From: Sindora glabra
Taxonomy: Eukaryota > Streptophyta > Magnoliopsida > Fabales > Fabaceae
Length of the DNA: 64,000 bases
Direction of reading: 5' to 3'
NCBI GenBank assembly: GCA_020226215.1
Contig: CM035225.1
Span: 14,643,868-14,707,867, forward strand
The first letter of the stretch is position 1, and each line of letters starts with the position of its first letter. This document shows, one piece after another, positions 11,255 through 24,038 of this stretch. The notes under the pieces are model-generated. The model made no database searches. It was not told where the DNA came from and worked only from the letters and a program-made list of their open reading frames with translations. The position numbers were made by a program, and so were the translations under genes.

Positions 11255-11645
11255 AAAATTAGGCGAAATTTTTAGATATATGACATATAATACATGAAAT
11301 CATTTAAAATAGTTTTTAAATACTAAATTATTTATAAGTTTTGATCCATTGTAGGAACTACAATTACAATTATTACATCTAATTATTCAAATGAATAAAC
11401 TTTTTATATTTTCATGGATTCTACATTAATAAAAATTTAAATAATAAATTTGCGATAAATTAAGATCAAGGTAAGATCCATGAAAATGCATTAGGCCCAA
11501 CTCATTTGAACTATTAGATATAACAAACAATTATAATTATTACTCTGGATTAAAATTCATAAATAATTTAGTATTTAAAAATATTTTATATTGTTTAATA
11601 TAATATATGTTATGTACCTAAGAATTTTTCTAAGATTAGAGATTA
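11255..11645. repeat. Foldback (long inverted repeat) element
   Basis: The left arm (about 11255-11440) and right arm (about 11460-11645) are inverted copies along nearly their whole length. For example, AAATACTAAATTATTTATAA at about 11317 pairs with TTCATAAATAATTTAGTATT at about 11551, and TATTTTCATGGATTCTAC pairs with AAGATCCATGAAAATGC near the centre. The arms have diverged, so the transcript would form an imperfect hairpin. There is no coding capacity. It resembles foldback MITEs; no target duplication could be fixed. Confidence 0.7.
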
Positions 11646-11649
11646 GCGG

Positions 11650-13630
11650 AGGATGCCTATTCATCACTAGATACCATTAAGTTTTTCTCAAGTAAACTTT
11701 GTTTTAATATATTTGATGTTAAAGAGATTCTACTTAATACCTTTATCATTAACTTACTCTTCGTGGCTTAAAAATTAAATTGACATCTTCTTGAGTTGAG
11801 CTTATTTTTTTCTAGTATTTCATAATGATCTAATATTACTGAATCCATCGTTTTGATAAAGTGGGTTTGGTTTAATTTAACCAAACCCACTTTGATTTTT
11901 ATAAGATAAGTTTTGCCTCTAGCTACTTCCAGCTTTTGCATATATATCGCGCGACTATATACTCTGATATAAAATTGGACATATCTTTCCTGCCCAAATT
12001 AAAATCATAGCTCTCAATATTTTAACTAATAAAATAATAAAAACATGGCATACTAATTATGTAAAAGGGCTTTTTAATTAGTTTATTTTCTTTTAAACTT
12101 TTTAAACTGAATTTTGATCTTATTAATTTTATTTTAGTCTCAAAATTTTTCATTGAACGGTCAATAAAAAATAGGTTGGCTCACTAATTACATCAACGTA
12201 ACCTAATGCTATTAATGATATCATAAGTAAGATATTAATACCTAGCAATATTTTTAATTTGGGTACAATAGAATTCTCCAGTAAAGTTCCTGTGAAGTAC
12301 ACGGTTCTCTCTTTGCTTCCCAACTACCCAATAATGTAAGTGCAAGCTTACAGGTTAGATGCACTGACTCAACCTCCACAAACTTATTAAAAATTAAAAA
12401 TTCTTAATTTCTTATTGTAAAATCAAATGCTACCGGCCGGCAATTAGTTTGGTGTCAATACATATTATGTCTTTATGTAACATTTGATAACATGTTAATA
12501 ATTTGTTGCCAATTGGGATTCATATTCTTTTGAGAAAATTTTGAAATGATTTTTCCATCAACCTATAGATTCCGTTTTTCCTGGCAAAAAAATCCTATAT
12601 AAAATATAAAGATGAAAAAAAATTATAAATTTAATATTAAATATAAGGAATTTGATGAAAGATAATTTTTTAAATTATTTTTTTATCATGAATCTAAATA
12701 TCAATTTTTTAAATCAAAAGGTATAAATACAAATGGTATTTCTCCGAATTAATAAAATTTTCTTATGAAAAAATTTTTCTGAAAAATTCACAAAGCCCTA
12801 ATATATATTACAATTACAATTGTTAATTATAACAACATACTATTTCCATTCTCTTATTTTCACTTTTACACTTGCCTTTTCAAAAAAAAAAAATGAATCC
12901 CATTACCTCACATCTAAAATTAGATGTGGGTTTAAATTTATTCTATTAAATTACCTACCAAAGGCTTCCCACGAAATTGAATATTTCAGAAGGGAATGAA
13001 CAGTAAACCGTCGTAATCTTTGTCGCAGCTCTGATGAAAATCTAGCAATTTTTCATGAAGTCGCCAGATTTTGTATGAACAACTTCCCATTCTTTTCTAA
13101 AACTTTCCACACTTGGCTGAAACCTAGATGATTGCTGTCACATTGTACCACAAGCCGGGGGGGGGGGGGGGAATAAAACATCAGGTCTTGGCCATTGAGG
13201 GAAATTATCAATCCAGATCACTGCTCAAAGTATATCATATTGGTTTATTAAATTATAAAGAGGAAACATGAAATAGGATGGAACACATTTTAATTTACAT
13301 TTAATTTTTTTAATAGCTGGAATGATGAAACAATTAGACTCATGCACGTAAAAAAATTGGGATCTTACTTGGATGTGAAAGTGGACAAAATCATCCCAAG
13401 ATCATCAAATATCATTTGGGACAAAAAGCTTATAATAAAATTGACTAGGATAAAAAATAAATATAAAATAGCAAAATTGATTTGAATATCAATATTAAGG
13501 AAAAAAAACTTATGTAAAGTTTCATAAGTATTCACTTTGAAATTCTCAATTATAATTTTTTATATGTATTCAATTTTTAACTAGTTGAGTAACTAATTAA
13601 TAGTTATATTTATTGAATTTTAATTACATT
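11650..13630. other. Gene-free AT-rich stretch with a G15 run
   Basis: No gene is seen. A perfect hairpin sequence CACATCTAAAATTAGATGTG lies at about 12908-12927. A run of 15 G occurs at 13157-13171, in a locally less AT-rich patch (12955-13200) that has no open frame of note. Confidence 0.5.
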
Positions 13631-13632
13631 AA

Positions 13633-13885
13633 AAATCTATTTTGATTTCTATAAGATTAAATTTTTATCAATTTAATCTTTGACTAAAAGTTTATATTAT
13701 TTTTGTCCTTATAAGTTTAAAATTTTTCAAATTTTAATGCTTCTATATATAAGATATAATATTGAATTGTTGCATAGAAAGATTAAAATTTGAGAATTTT
13801 AAATTTTATAAGGATTAAATTAATATAAACTTTTAATTAGGGATAAAAATTATGAAAATTTGATCTTACAGAGATTTAAATATAT
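13633..13885. repeat. Second foldback element
   Basis: Inverted arms at about 13633-13748 and 13770-13885 pair along about 115 bp. Conserved paired blocks are AAAAGTTTATATTA with TAATATAAACTTTTAATT, CCTTATAAGTTTAAAATTTTT with its inverse, and CAAATTTTAATGCTTCTAT with ATAGAAAGATTAAAATTTG. The loop is about 20 bp. It has no coding content and looks like a foldback MITE. Confidence 0.7.
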
Positions 13886-13889
13886 TTTA

Positions 13890-15164
13890 AATTTTATATA
13901 ATTATTAATGGTGAGTTAAAAAAATATATATATAATTATAATTAAAATTTCACAATAAATAGCTATAAAATTTTATTTAAGTCTACCTCTATTATTAAAT
14001 GGAATTAATAACAAAACAAAGGTGCTCATCTTCGCTTTGAATTATACAATCATCAAAGTTAGAAGAAAATTTAAGTGGAACTATAAAACAGAGGGATGAA
14101 GCTTATCCAATAATAGACTGGCTAAACATTTAATGGGAAAAGGAAATAAGATCTGTGGTCTCACAAGTAATTAATATAATAAACGTATACGATGCATACC
14201 AACAATTTCAATAATATAATAATATCCAATATTATTGTATATCTTTTTGTTATGTTATAGAATTAAGTTTAATATTTTATATATGTGTTGGGTAATTTAT
14301 CATTTTTATTATGAAAAAAATTAGATATATAATGCATGTATATGCATTCCTCCTAAATAAATTAAAACTTTAATATACGTAACATATAATCATGATTCGA
14401 AGACTTTTAATGGAATTTCACAAACCCCATTCTTATATCACAATCGCTTTCTTCCATCAAATGCAAACGAGAGATAGAAGCAACAAATAGCTTAGTTTCA
14501 AAAGTGATGGCCTTTCTTTTGATTTTTGTACTAACTAATGGAATTCCGAGAGTACTCCACAATAAGCCTTTTGCAACACTAAAATTTCAATACTTTTTTT
14601 TATTAAAAAAATTATTATGCATTTGAGTTTTTGATTTTTTTTGGGGTAAAGCTGGCAACTGTAGACATTCAAAGTCAATAAAGGAATAATAACGATTTTA
14701 CTATATATAATTAATTAAATGAGACAGTATAAACAGATTAAGTGAATATGTATGTTCTTTTTCATCATTCAACGTTGGTAATATCACCTAACAATTGTCT
14801 TAAATACACTAACTAAAAAAGCTTCAAAAGTTTCGGATGTTAAAAATCAAATTGGTTTCCCATACTCCCAAGTCTAGAACGACATCTCATCACTGATAAA
14901 TTATAGCGAAAAAATTAGGTTGGTACCAATTGCAACAATTTATTATAGCAAGGTACTCCAAGCAAACTTCCTCTCATTTAAGTGCACCCGCTGAGCACGA
15001 TTTACCAAACTAATCATAAGTTTAAATAACATACTTGAAGCACATTCCATGAAGAACAAAAGCATAGAAACAGAAACAGAGGAATCACATTTCATTACCG
15101 TGTAGCCCCAATCAAGAAAATCTAATATATATTAAAAATAAAAGATTAAAAATTTATAAAATTA
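13890..15164. other. Gene-free AT-rich stretch
   Basis: No domain-bearing frame, RNA gene or clear mobile element was recognised on either strand. Confidence 0.5.
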
Positions 15165-16990
15165 AAATTTACTATTACTATTTTGAAATGAGACAATAAC
15201 ACATTACTATCTAGAGAATAAACAGTAACATATTATTATCTATTTATTTGAAATTTTTGTTTGATGTTATTATTTTAGAACGAAACAGTAACATGTTACT
15301 GTCTAGAGAACATATAATAACATGCTATTATTTGGTAATTTGATTATTAATTATACTTAATTTATCCATTTATTTAGAGTTTTTTCTTAGTGCTATTATT
15401 TTAGAATGAAATAGTAATATGGTATTATTTGATAATTTGATTATTAAATAGACTTGATTTATCCATTTATTTAGCATTTTTCATTGATGCTACTATTTTA
15501 AAATAAAATAGCAACATGCTATTATTTGACAGTTTGATTATTAATTAGGTTTGAAATGAAATAGTAACATATTATTGTTTAAAGAATAGATAGTAACATG
15601 TTATTATTTAGCAATTTGATTATTAATTAGACTTGATTTATCCATTTATTTAAAATTTTTCCTTAGTATTACTGTTTTGGAATGAAACAATAACATGTTA
15701 TTATTTGGCTATTATTTGACAATTTAGTTATTAATTAAATTTGATTTATCTATTTATTTAGTATTTTTGGTTAGTGTTACTATTTTAGAACGAAATAATA
15801 ACACACTATTATTTGACAATTTGATTGTTAATTAGATTTAGAATGAAATAGTAACATGCTATTATTTGGTAATTTGGTTATTAATTAAACTTGATTTATC
15901 CATTTATTTAAGATTTTTTGTTAGTGTTACTATTTTAGAATGAAATAGTAATATCCTTTTCTTTAGCAATTTGATTATTAATTAGGCTTGGAACGAAACA
16001 GTAACATATTACTGTCTAGAGAACAAATAGTAACATGTTATTATTTAGTAATTTATTAATTAGACTTGATTTATCCATTTATTTAAAATTTTTTACTAGT
16101 GTTATTATTTTTGGAACGAAACAGTAACATGTTACTATTTAGAGAATAAATAGTAATATGCTATTATCAATTTATTTTGAAATTTTTGTTTGGTGTTACT
16201 ATTTTGAAATAAAATAGTAACATATTACTATCTAGAAAATAAATAGTAACATACTATTATTTAGTAATTTATTTATTAATTAAATTTAATTTATCCATTT
16301 ATTAAATATTTTTTGTTGGTGTTACTATTTTGAAACAAAATAGTAATATCCTCTTCTTTAGTAGTTTAGTTGCTAATTAAGCTTAAAACTAAATAATAAT
16401 ATGTTACTATCTAGAGAACATACAATAACATGCTATTATTTAGGATTTTTAGTTTGTGTTACTGTTTTGAAATAAAATAGTAACATCATCTTCTTTGACA
16501 GTTTAATTATTAATTGGGCTTAGAATGAAATAATAACATGTTACTATCTAGATAATAGATAGTAGCATACTATTATTTAGCAATTTGATTATTAATTAGA
16601 TTTGATTTATCTATTTATCAGGATTTTTGTTAGTATTACTATTTTAAAATAAAATAGTAACATGTTACTATTTGGAGAATAAATAGTAATATGTTATTAT
16701 CAATTTATTTGAAATTTTTGCTTAGTATTACCGTTTTAGAATAAAATAGTAACATCCTCTACTTTAACAGTTTGGTTGTTAATTAGACTTAATTTATCTA
16801 TTTATTTAAATTTTTAGTTTGTGCTACTGTCTAGAGAACAGATAGTAACATGTTATTATTTAACAATTTAGTTATTGATTAGACTTAATTTATCTATTTA
16901 TTTAAGATTTTTGGTTAGTATTACTATTTAAAATTAAATAGTAATATATTACTATTTAGTTTACAAATAGTAATATATTATTCTTTAATA
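15165..16990. repeat. 1.8 kb degenerate minisatellite with embedded palindromes
   Basis: About 14 imperfect copies of a unit of roughly 100-135 bp. Each combines a dyad-symmetric AGTAACATGTTACT core, then TAGAGAA(C/T)A(A/G)ATAGTAACATG, then TATTATTTAGCAATTTGATT, ATTAATTAGACTTGATTTAT, CCATTTATTTA, and GTTAGTGTTACTATTTTAGAA. Some units lack blocks, so the period varies. Clear dyads stand at about 15290-15303 and 16125-16137. It is non-coding and ends about 1.9 kb before the start codon of gene A. Confidence 0.85.
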
Positions 16991-17831
16991 GTTTTATTTG
17001 TTATGAAAATTGTTATAACACTACTAGACACCAAAAGAGTTGAGGAGCAAAAGTTTAATATGAGATTTGAATATATCTAAATTGATAAAATAAGATCAAA
17101 GATAGAAAAATAACAAGAAAATAAAAAAAATAAGAAAAATAATTGAAAAAGGTATTTTTTTACCAAACCAGAGCTGCAAGTACATAAATCTTAAAAAATT
17201 AAATGAAATAAAAAAATTCACTTAAAACTAATAACCAAACATAAAGTTATGGTCGTTTAAAATTTTGAACTCAATTTATACATTTTTAACTAGGTAAACT
17301 TCATCAAACCCATATTTTCTTATTTTTTATTGAAAGATCATATAAAAACAATTGAAAACGAGTAGTTATATACAAAAATTAGTTAACTAATGATAGATTT
17401 ATGATTTTTTAAAGTTTCTAATTTACGACCGTATTCTCACAGTTAAAAAAAGAGTAATTTCAGTATATAACATTTATAAATTATAAAATTAGAACTTATT
17501 TGAAAAAAAAGTCCAGTACTATCACCTCTTTGAAATAAAGTTCATAAAGTGACATCTCATTGAAATTTATTGTAAATTATATATAATGAGATGAGACACA
17601 TTGAGTAAGATGAGTACTTTTATGTGAGAGATAATCAAAGAAATTATGATCATTAAATTTTTTATTTAATGATTAAGATTAAAAATAATTGAAAGTCATC
17701 TAATAATTTAAAATGATTGTATGATCATCATTTGAAAAAGTTATATAATTTTATATTTTAATTTTAATAATTCTTTAATATAGAAAATTTTAAGATCATG
17801 ATTTACTTCTCCTTCTCTACGTGCTTGATAT

Positions 17832-17871
<40 letters not shown>

Positions 17872-17887
17872 ACACACACACACACAC
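17832..17887. repeat. Compound microsatellite (TC)n-(CA)n
   Basis: About 18 TC units followed by GTGA and about 8 CA units. The surrounding 17000-18550 stretch is AT-rich and shows no gene. Confidence 0.95.
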
Positions 17888-18558
17888 GTAAATATTAAAA
17901 TTTCCTCTCCTTGAATTAAGAGTGAAATTGAATAAATTTTTTATCTAATCAAACATAACTCATTTAAAATTGAATGAGTTCAAATTGAGCTCGGTCTCAA
18001 TTCAGGTTTGAATTAATATATTTTTAATTAATTAAATAATAAATATAAAATTTTAAAATATAATATTTAATATAATTATAAATTTTTTTAAATAATATAA
18101 ATTTAAAATTATAAAAAAAAGTAAATTTTAATCATATATCATATTATATATAAAAATATAATAAAAATTATAATCAAACTATACAATTAAATGAATAGAA
18201 CAAAAACCGAAATAAACTGAGTGGAACGAGCAGTTAAATTGTACGGTCCAAGTGCCTCCCTACATGGGGCTATGCAACACCCGCATGTATATGAGAAATA
18301 TTTAATGTATTCACATTGCAGTACTCAAGGATAGATATAAAAACTGGACCACAATTCGATGCACGGGTTCAATTTTTCTTTCTTTAATTAAACGTCATTT
18401 ATATCATAATTTTAAAGAGATTTTTGTTTCTTCCATTTACACAATTGCATTACATATTCCAGATTTTAAAAAAAAAATACTTTCTCTTCTAAATTATTTT
18501 GAAAATCTTACAATTAGTTTGCACCATAATTTCAAAAATTTAGATGAGTCCACATACA

Positions 18559-18958
18559 TTTTGCCGATAAATATAAAATGCATGGATGCATTAGCAAGCC
18601 TTTGACACGTGTGTTGACAATGAGTCAAAGTAATTAAAAACATATGTTATAACTAAAATGTATAAGAAAACTTGTCATAATCAATTTTTCTTTCCAAGAA
18701 TCTTTCCTAACGCAGCATGCACTCAACGTAAGGGTAGTATAATTGAAACATAAAGAACTTCTCTTGCTTAAAAGCCCTTGATATATTTTGCCGATAAATA
18801 CCTCAATCCTGTGCCTCCAATTTCTAAACGAGCTAACTGGAGACCTGCTTTTTTACTTCTAGGCTGGCAAGTTCTCTCTTCGCACACCACTCTCGAGGTG
18901 GACTGGCTGCAGTGGCGTGGTGGTTCCGGCAGCCACGGCAGAGACAACCCTGAAGAAT
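18559..18958 (+). promoter_or_regulatory. Putative promoter and 5' leader of WAT1-like gene A
   Basis: This is the region before the gene A start codon. It holds an ACACGTGT G-box/ABRE-type core at 18606-18613, a nearby GTTGAC W-box-like site, a TGAGTCA element at about 18620-18626, and two exact copies of TTTTGCCGATAAATA (18559-18573 and 18786-18800). No single convincing TATA box decides the transcription start; ATAAATATAAAA near 18567 is the best candidate. The regulatory role is inferred from motifs only. Confidence 0.4.
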
Positions 18959-21402
18959 ATGGGGAACTTGTTGCATGAGTTGAAGCCAACCATTCTAATG
19001 GTGATGGTGCAATTAGCGTTCACTGTCGTGGTTGTGCTCTACAAGCTCGCCTTACACGACGGCATGAGCACGAGAGTGATTGTTGCCTACCGCTTTCTCT
19101 TTGCCTCTGCTTTCATGGTCCCTCTTGCTCTCATTGTTGAAAGGTTAATTCTTTTTATTTTTTATTTTAAATTCACTTGCATTCTATTATAACCAGTAAA
19201 ATTGTAAAAAAAAAAAAAAAGACTAACTATGTAATAAAAAATTACAATTGAAGAACTCAATGTAAATGTATGTAATATTGCAGTCGCATATAGCAGTTTA
19301 GAACCTTCTCTTTTGCATTTTTATTCCTTTTTTTTTTTGGTCTTCTATAAAATTTGTTCACACGGGTTTTGATCAATTTATTTTCATTTTCTCATCATAC
19401 AATGAAATATGTTTTCATGAATAGAAGAAATACAAATATTAACCACGTACGCAAGAAGATTTTTCTTGCATTGCCATCTTATTGATTTGTGTGAATATAT
19501 GCAAAAAGTATGGGTACGTTTCTTTTGAATATTCTCACTTATTTATATTTATAATTATAAAATATTAAAATAGTATAAAATATATAATATTTTTTATGTT
19601 AAATATGAAAAATATGATAGAAATTAACATCATTTATTTCAAAGAAAAAACTATTTTCCTTACCAGCATAATATCACAAAGTACATATAGATAGATAGAT
19701 AGTATTGAATTTCTTTACTTATATATAAGCAACATTATTAATAGTAGATATTTAATTTGTTTTTTTATTAAATATATTTTGTTGAAGTTGCATTTGATAT
19801 ATACTTTTTAAAGGTTTTACTTTATATTTGTATCTTTGATTTGATTCTAGTTTGTTTTGTGGATGAAAGATGTTTCTCACAAGAAAATTTCACTTTTTTT
19901 GTAGAATTATATAATACTCCTTCACTTATATATAAAAAAAATAAAATTTTTTATGAAAAATATTTTTCAAAAAACATAAGTCATTTGCATGCATACATGC
20001 ATCTAAGAGATTAATCTTTTCTACTATTAATAAACGTGTCATCAAATAAAATAAAAGCAAACCTTATTTTTAATAAAGCCCGGATGGTTTCTATATATGC
20101 TTGCAGTTTGTAAGCATTTGAATGGCTAACGACTTCTTAAGACTCGAGATATATATTTTCCTCATTAATTGACAATTTCTGATCGACAAGCAATTAATTT
20201 GAATAGTAAAACTCAAACTTCATTTGAAGCAAATACTATTAAAGTGAAAAAAAAGATATTAAGAGGACACACACACACACATATAAATATATATAGAAGT
20301 AAGTACTAGAAAATACTAGTTTAACTTAAATTTGTACATTAATTTAATTACTTATTCGACATACTTAACATGCGGCAACAACAAGTGATGCTAAAAAATA
20401 AATAAATTAACTAATTTAGATTATAATATATACATCTTTTTATAAAAAAAATTGTGAGGCTGAATAAATGAGAGTTATTTGTCTTAACAAGAGCCTAATT
20501 AGAAAATCTTAAATATTGTTATTGATATGCGCAGGAAGAGCAGGCCAAAAATGACAAAGATGGTGCTCTTTCAGGGGACGCTCACTGGCTTATTTGGGTA
20601 TGTACATTCTCCATATCATCCACTCTTGCTTTTGCTTCTGCGTTTTAGTTTTGTATTACTATTTTGGTTCAATTTAGCAATAAATTCAGGTTTTGATTAA
20701 ATATTTTCTATCAGGAAATCTCAGTTATTTATATAAAATAGAGAGTAATATATCATTTAAATATTTTAATCAAAAAATTATGATACCTACTTCTTTTTTT
20801 AAAATAGAAACTATTATTTTTCACTATCCTCTCTATATATATTTAACATTGATCAAATAATACATTTTTATCATTTAAATATTTTATAGCAATGCTACTG
20901 GTATTCCTCCTCTCTCACTCTCCTCTCATTCTCTTTTCTGTACCAAAAAAAGTAAACTGACTTAATCAATTCTTTTATAAATTTAAAAGATGTTTTTTAT
21001 GTAGAAAAGAGAGTGAGCGAAAATATATACAAGTACATTTATTCAATATCTTATAATTATATTCCTATTGAAATGTTTCTATTAAAATAAAAGGAAGGTG
21101 GTTGAATTAATGCATGTGGTTGGCCTGTGTTGAATATTAATTCTTTAATTTTAGCTTTCAGTCCAACATAATTTTAAAATAATTGTATTTAGATAAAATT
21201 GGCAATTTACATTAATATATACTGACATAGTATTAAATAATAAACTGTGTTAAAATATATAAATAAGTGAATAAATAGATTGCTTCTTGTGTCTCCCATC
21301 CCAAGCGGTGATATGCCATAAGAAAGAGTTTCATTTTTTGTTTCTTTCATTAGTGACATCACCATCCATCTCATTTATATGAAAACATTGCACGCGCGCG
21401 CG

Positions 21403-21466
<64 letters not shown>

Positions 21467-23980
21467 CTTGCATGCATTTTCATTTTTACTTTTTCTAAGT
21501 TAAATTATTTATTAATTTTGGGAATATTTACGATCCAATTAATAAAACAATTAAGTGAATTATTAATTGATTTTTATAAAATAATTAATTAAGATATGTA
21601 ATGAATATTTAGATAATGATTCTTAACTTCTAGTGTACGTATATAAAGTTAATATTTGTGCTAATTAACATGAATCTCATAGATATTATTAAATAATAGT
21701 TTAGAATACACATGAATAAAACAATTATTAATACACACTAATATAATTAGTTATACAATTATAAATTTTAAATCTGATTATTTTATTTCATATTTATTGT
21801 AATATATTGATAAAGTTGTACGTAATCATAGCATACGTGACAATCCATTGTAGAATATTTTATTTTGAATTAAATTCATAAAATTGTATGATTGATTAGC
21901 GTTAAATTTAAATTAATCTTTTATCAGCTTAAATATGATTTTTTGCTCTTTTTTATTAGCCTCTTCTTAAACTTGTTTTAATTTGGTAGATTATATTAGA
22001 TTATAGCTACTTAATAAAGTAACAAGATTGTCAATGTGATTAAATTAAAACAGAGGAGCATTACCTCAAAACTTGTACATGGAGGGCATGACATTAACAT
22101 CAGCAACATTTGTTTCTGCAATGTCCAACCTAGTCACAGGCATCACTTTCGTCATGGCTGTCTCCTTTGGGTAAGCTTCAACCATTAATACTAAATTTTT
22201 ATCTTTTTCTGTATCCCATTTTCCCCCCTTTTCCTTCTGAAAAATGTAAAAGCTTGGTTGGGTATATAACATAACTCACTAGGCATTTTAGAGGTTTCGA
22301 TTTGCTTCTTGAAAACATTCTTAATTTTAAAATATTTATAATCCTATTATAACACCAGACTTTTAGTTCTATATATTACTTCTTATATATGTTGATCATT
22401 ATATCTAAGGAATCATTCGATGGAGCTTTCTATTAAAAAAGAATTATGAAAATGCGGAGTCAGACACACCTCTCTTATGTTGAATTTGGATTTCAAAATT
22501 AAAGTTGATAATTCAATTATTAAAGAATTTAAATTTTATAAGTTAAAATATATTATTTGATAATAATTAAATAGAATTTATAAATTATTTAAATATTCTA
22601 AGTGAAGAATTTAATTCATTAAATTTGACTTTTTAAATTTAATTAAAATAGATGTTATTTTACAAATTTCACATTTATTTTTGAAATATCATATTAACTA
22701 TCATTCTTCGTTTATGAGAGTTAAACAAAATTATTATTCTTTAAATGCAAATTTTCAAATTTTTGAATATTTCCTAAATGATTTATCCAAGACTTTCTCT
22801 TCAGGTTGCATGGCAAATTGAGTATGGAAGCATTCTATTTTTATTAGTAAATAAGTCTAAAATATATCATATAAATGAAAATATTATAATAATGGTGGCA
22901 AAAAAAATTTTAAATTACTAATTTTTATTTTTAAATATATACAGCATAGAGAAAGTGAATTTTGGAAAAGCAGCAGGGAAGGCCAAGTTAATTGGGACAT
23001 TAGTTGGGATTGGAGGGGCAATGCTAATGACATTCTACAAAGGCAAAGAAATTAACATTTGGTCCACTCACATCAACCTTCTGAAGCATCAAAATGGCCA
23101 CGTGGCATCACCTCATACTGCCTCTGGTGCTCAAAATTCCCTGTTGGGTTCTCTTCTTTCCCTTGGTAGCTGCTTCTCTTTTGCTTTGGGGCTCATAATT
23201 CAGGTTTGCCGTTGTTACCATTCTTTTACTTCTGCTGCATACATTATGCGGATGATTTTGTTTACATACTGAGAAGATATTGTGTATTTTGTTTTATATT
23301 GTCCATTTATTTGTAATTTTTTTAGCTAACTTTTGAAATTTTTAAATAATTGGTAGGTTCGGATTTTGGGTTTTCATCATCAAATTCCTTAAGTTATTAT
23401 TTTTATTTTATTTAATATTAACTTTTACACCCACAAATTTAAAAAAAAAATAATTTTTGTGAGAGTGAAAACATATGATCCTTTAACATTTTGAAATTTG
23501 CGAAAAGTAAAATTTTTCCATGATAATCATATTTTAGAAAAAAAAAAAAAGAAAGGGAGGGAATTGAAAATTATTAGAAACTAATGTTGCTACAGAGTGA
23601 ATTTTTTGTTAGGTTTTATTGTCTCGCACGAATAATGTTAATTATTACATGTGTTGATTTTCCGGTCTATTAGAAATTCGAAATCAGAAATCAGAATATA
23701 TGTATATTAGGGTTTTCACGACAAATTTCTTCTGTAAAATATAATTATAAATTATTAATATAGAGAAAATAACTAATAAATTTAATATTAAATATAATAA
23801 ATTTAATAGAAGATATTTTTTAAAGAGAAGTTATATTCTACTTCTACCACAACTTAAGGAATTTTTTTAATCATAAAGTGTAATGATACTCCTTCATTAA
23901 TATATAAAAAGATGAAATTTTTTTATTAAAAATGTTTTGTGAAGGATAAATGAAACTTAAATGACTTGTTATTCTTGCTG

Positions 23981-24038
<58 letters not shown>

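Noticed and set aside
15165..16990. CRISPR-like array
   Set aside because: The units are long, variable and contiguous without unique spacers, and this is a plant nuclear context.
18917..18958. Upstream in-frame ATG as the gene A start
   Set aside because: It would add 14 residues not seen at family N-termini; the ATG at 18959 matches the gene B start.
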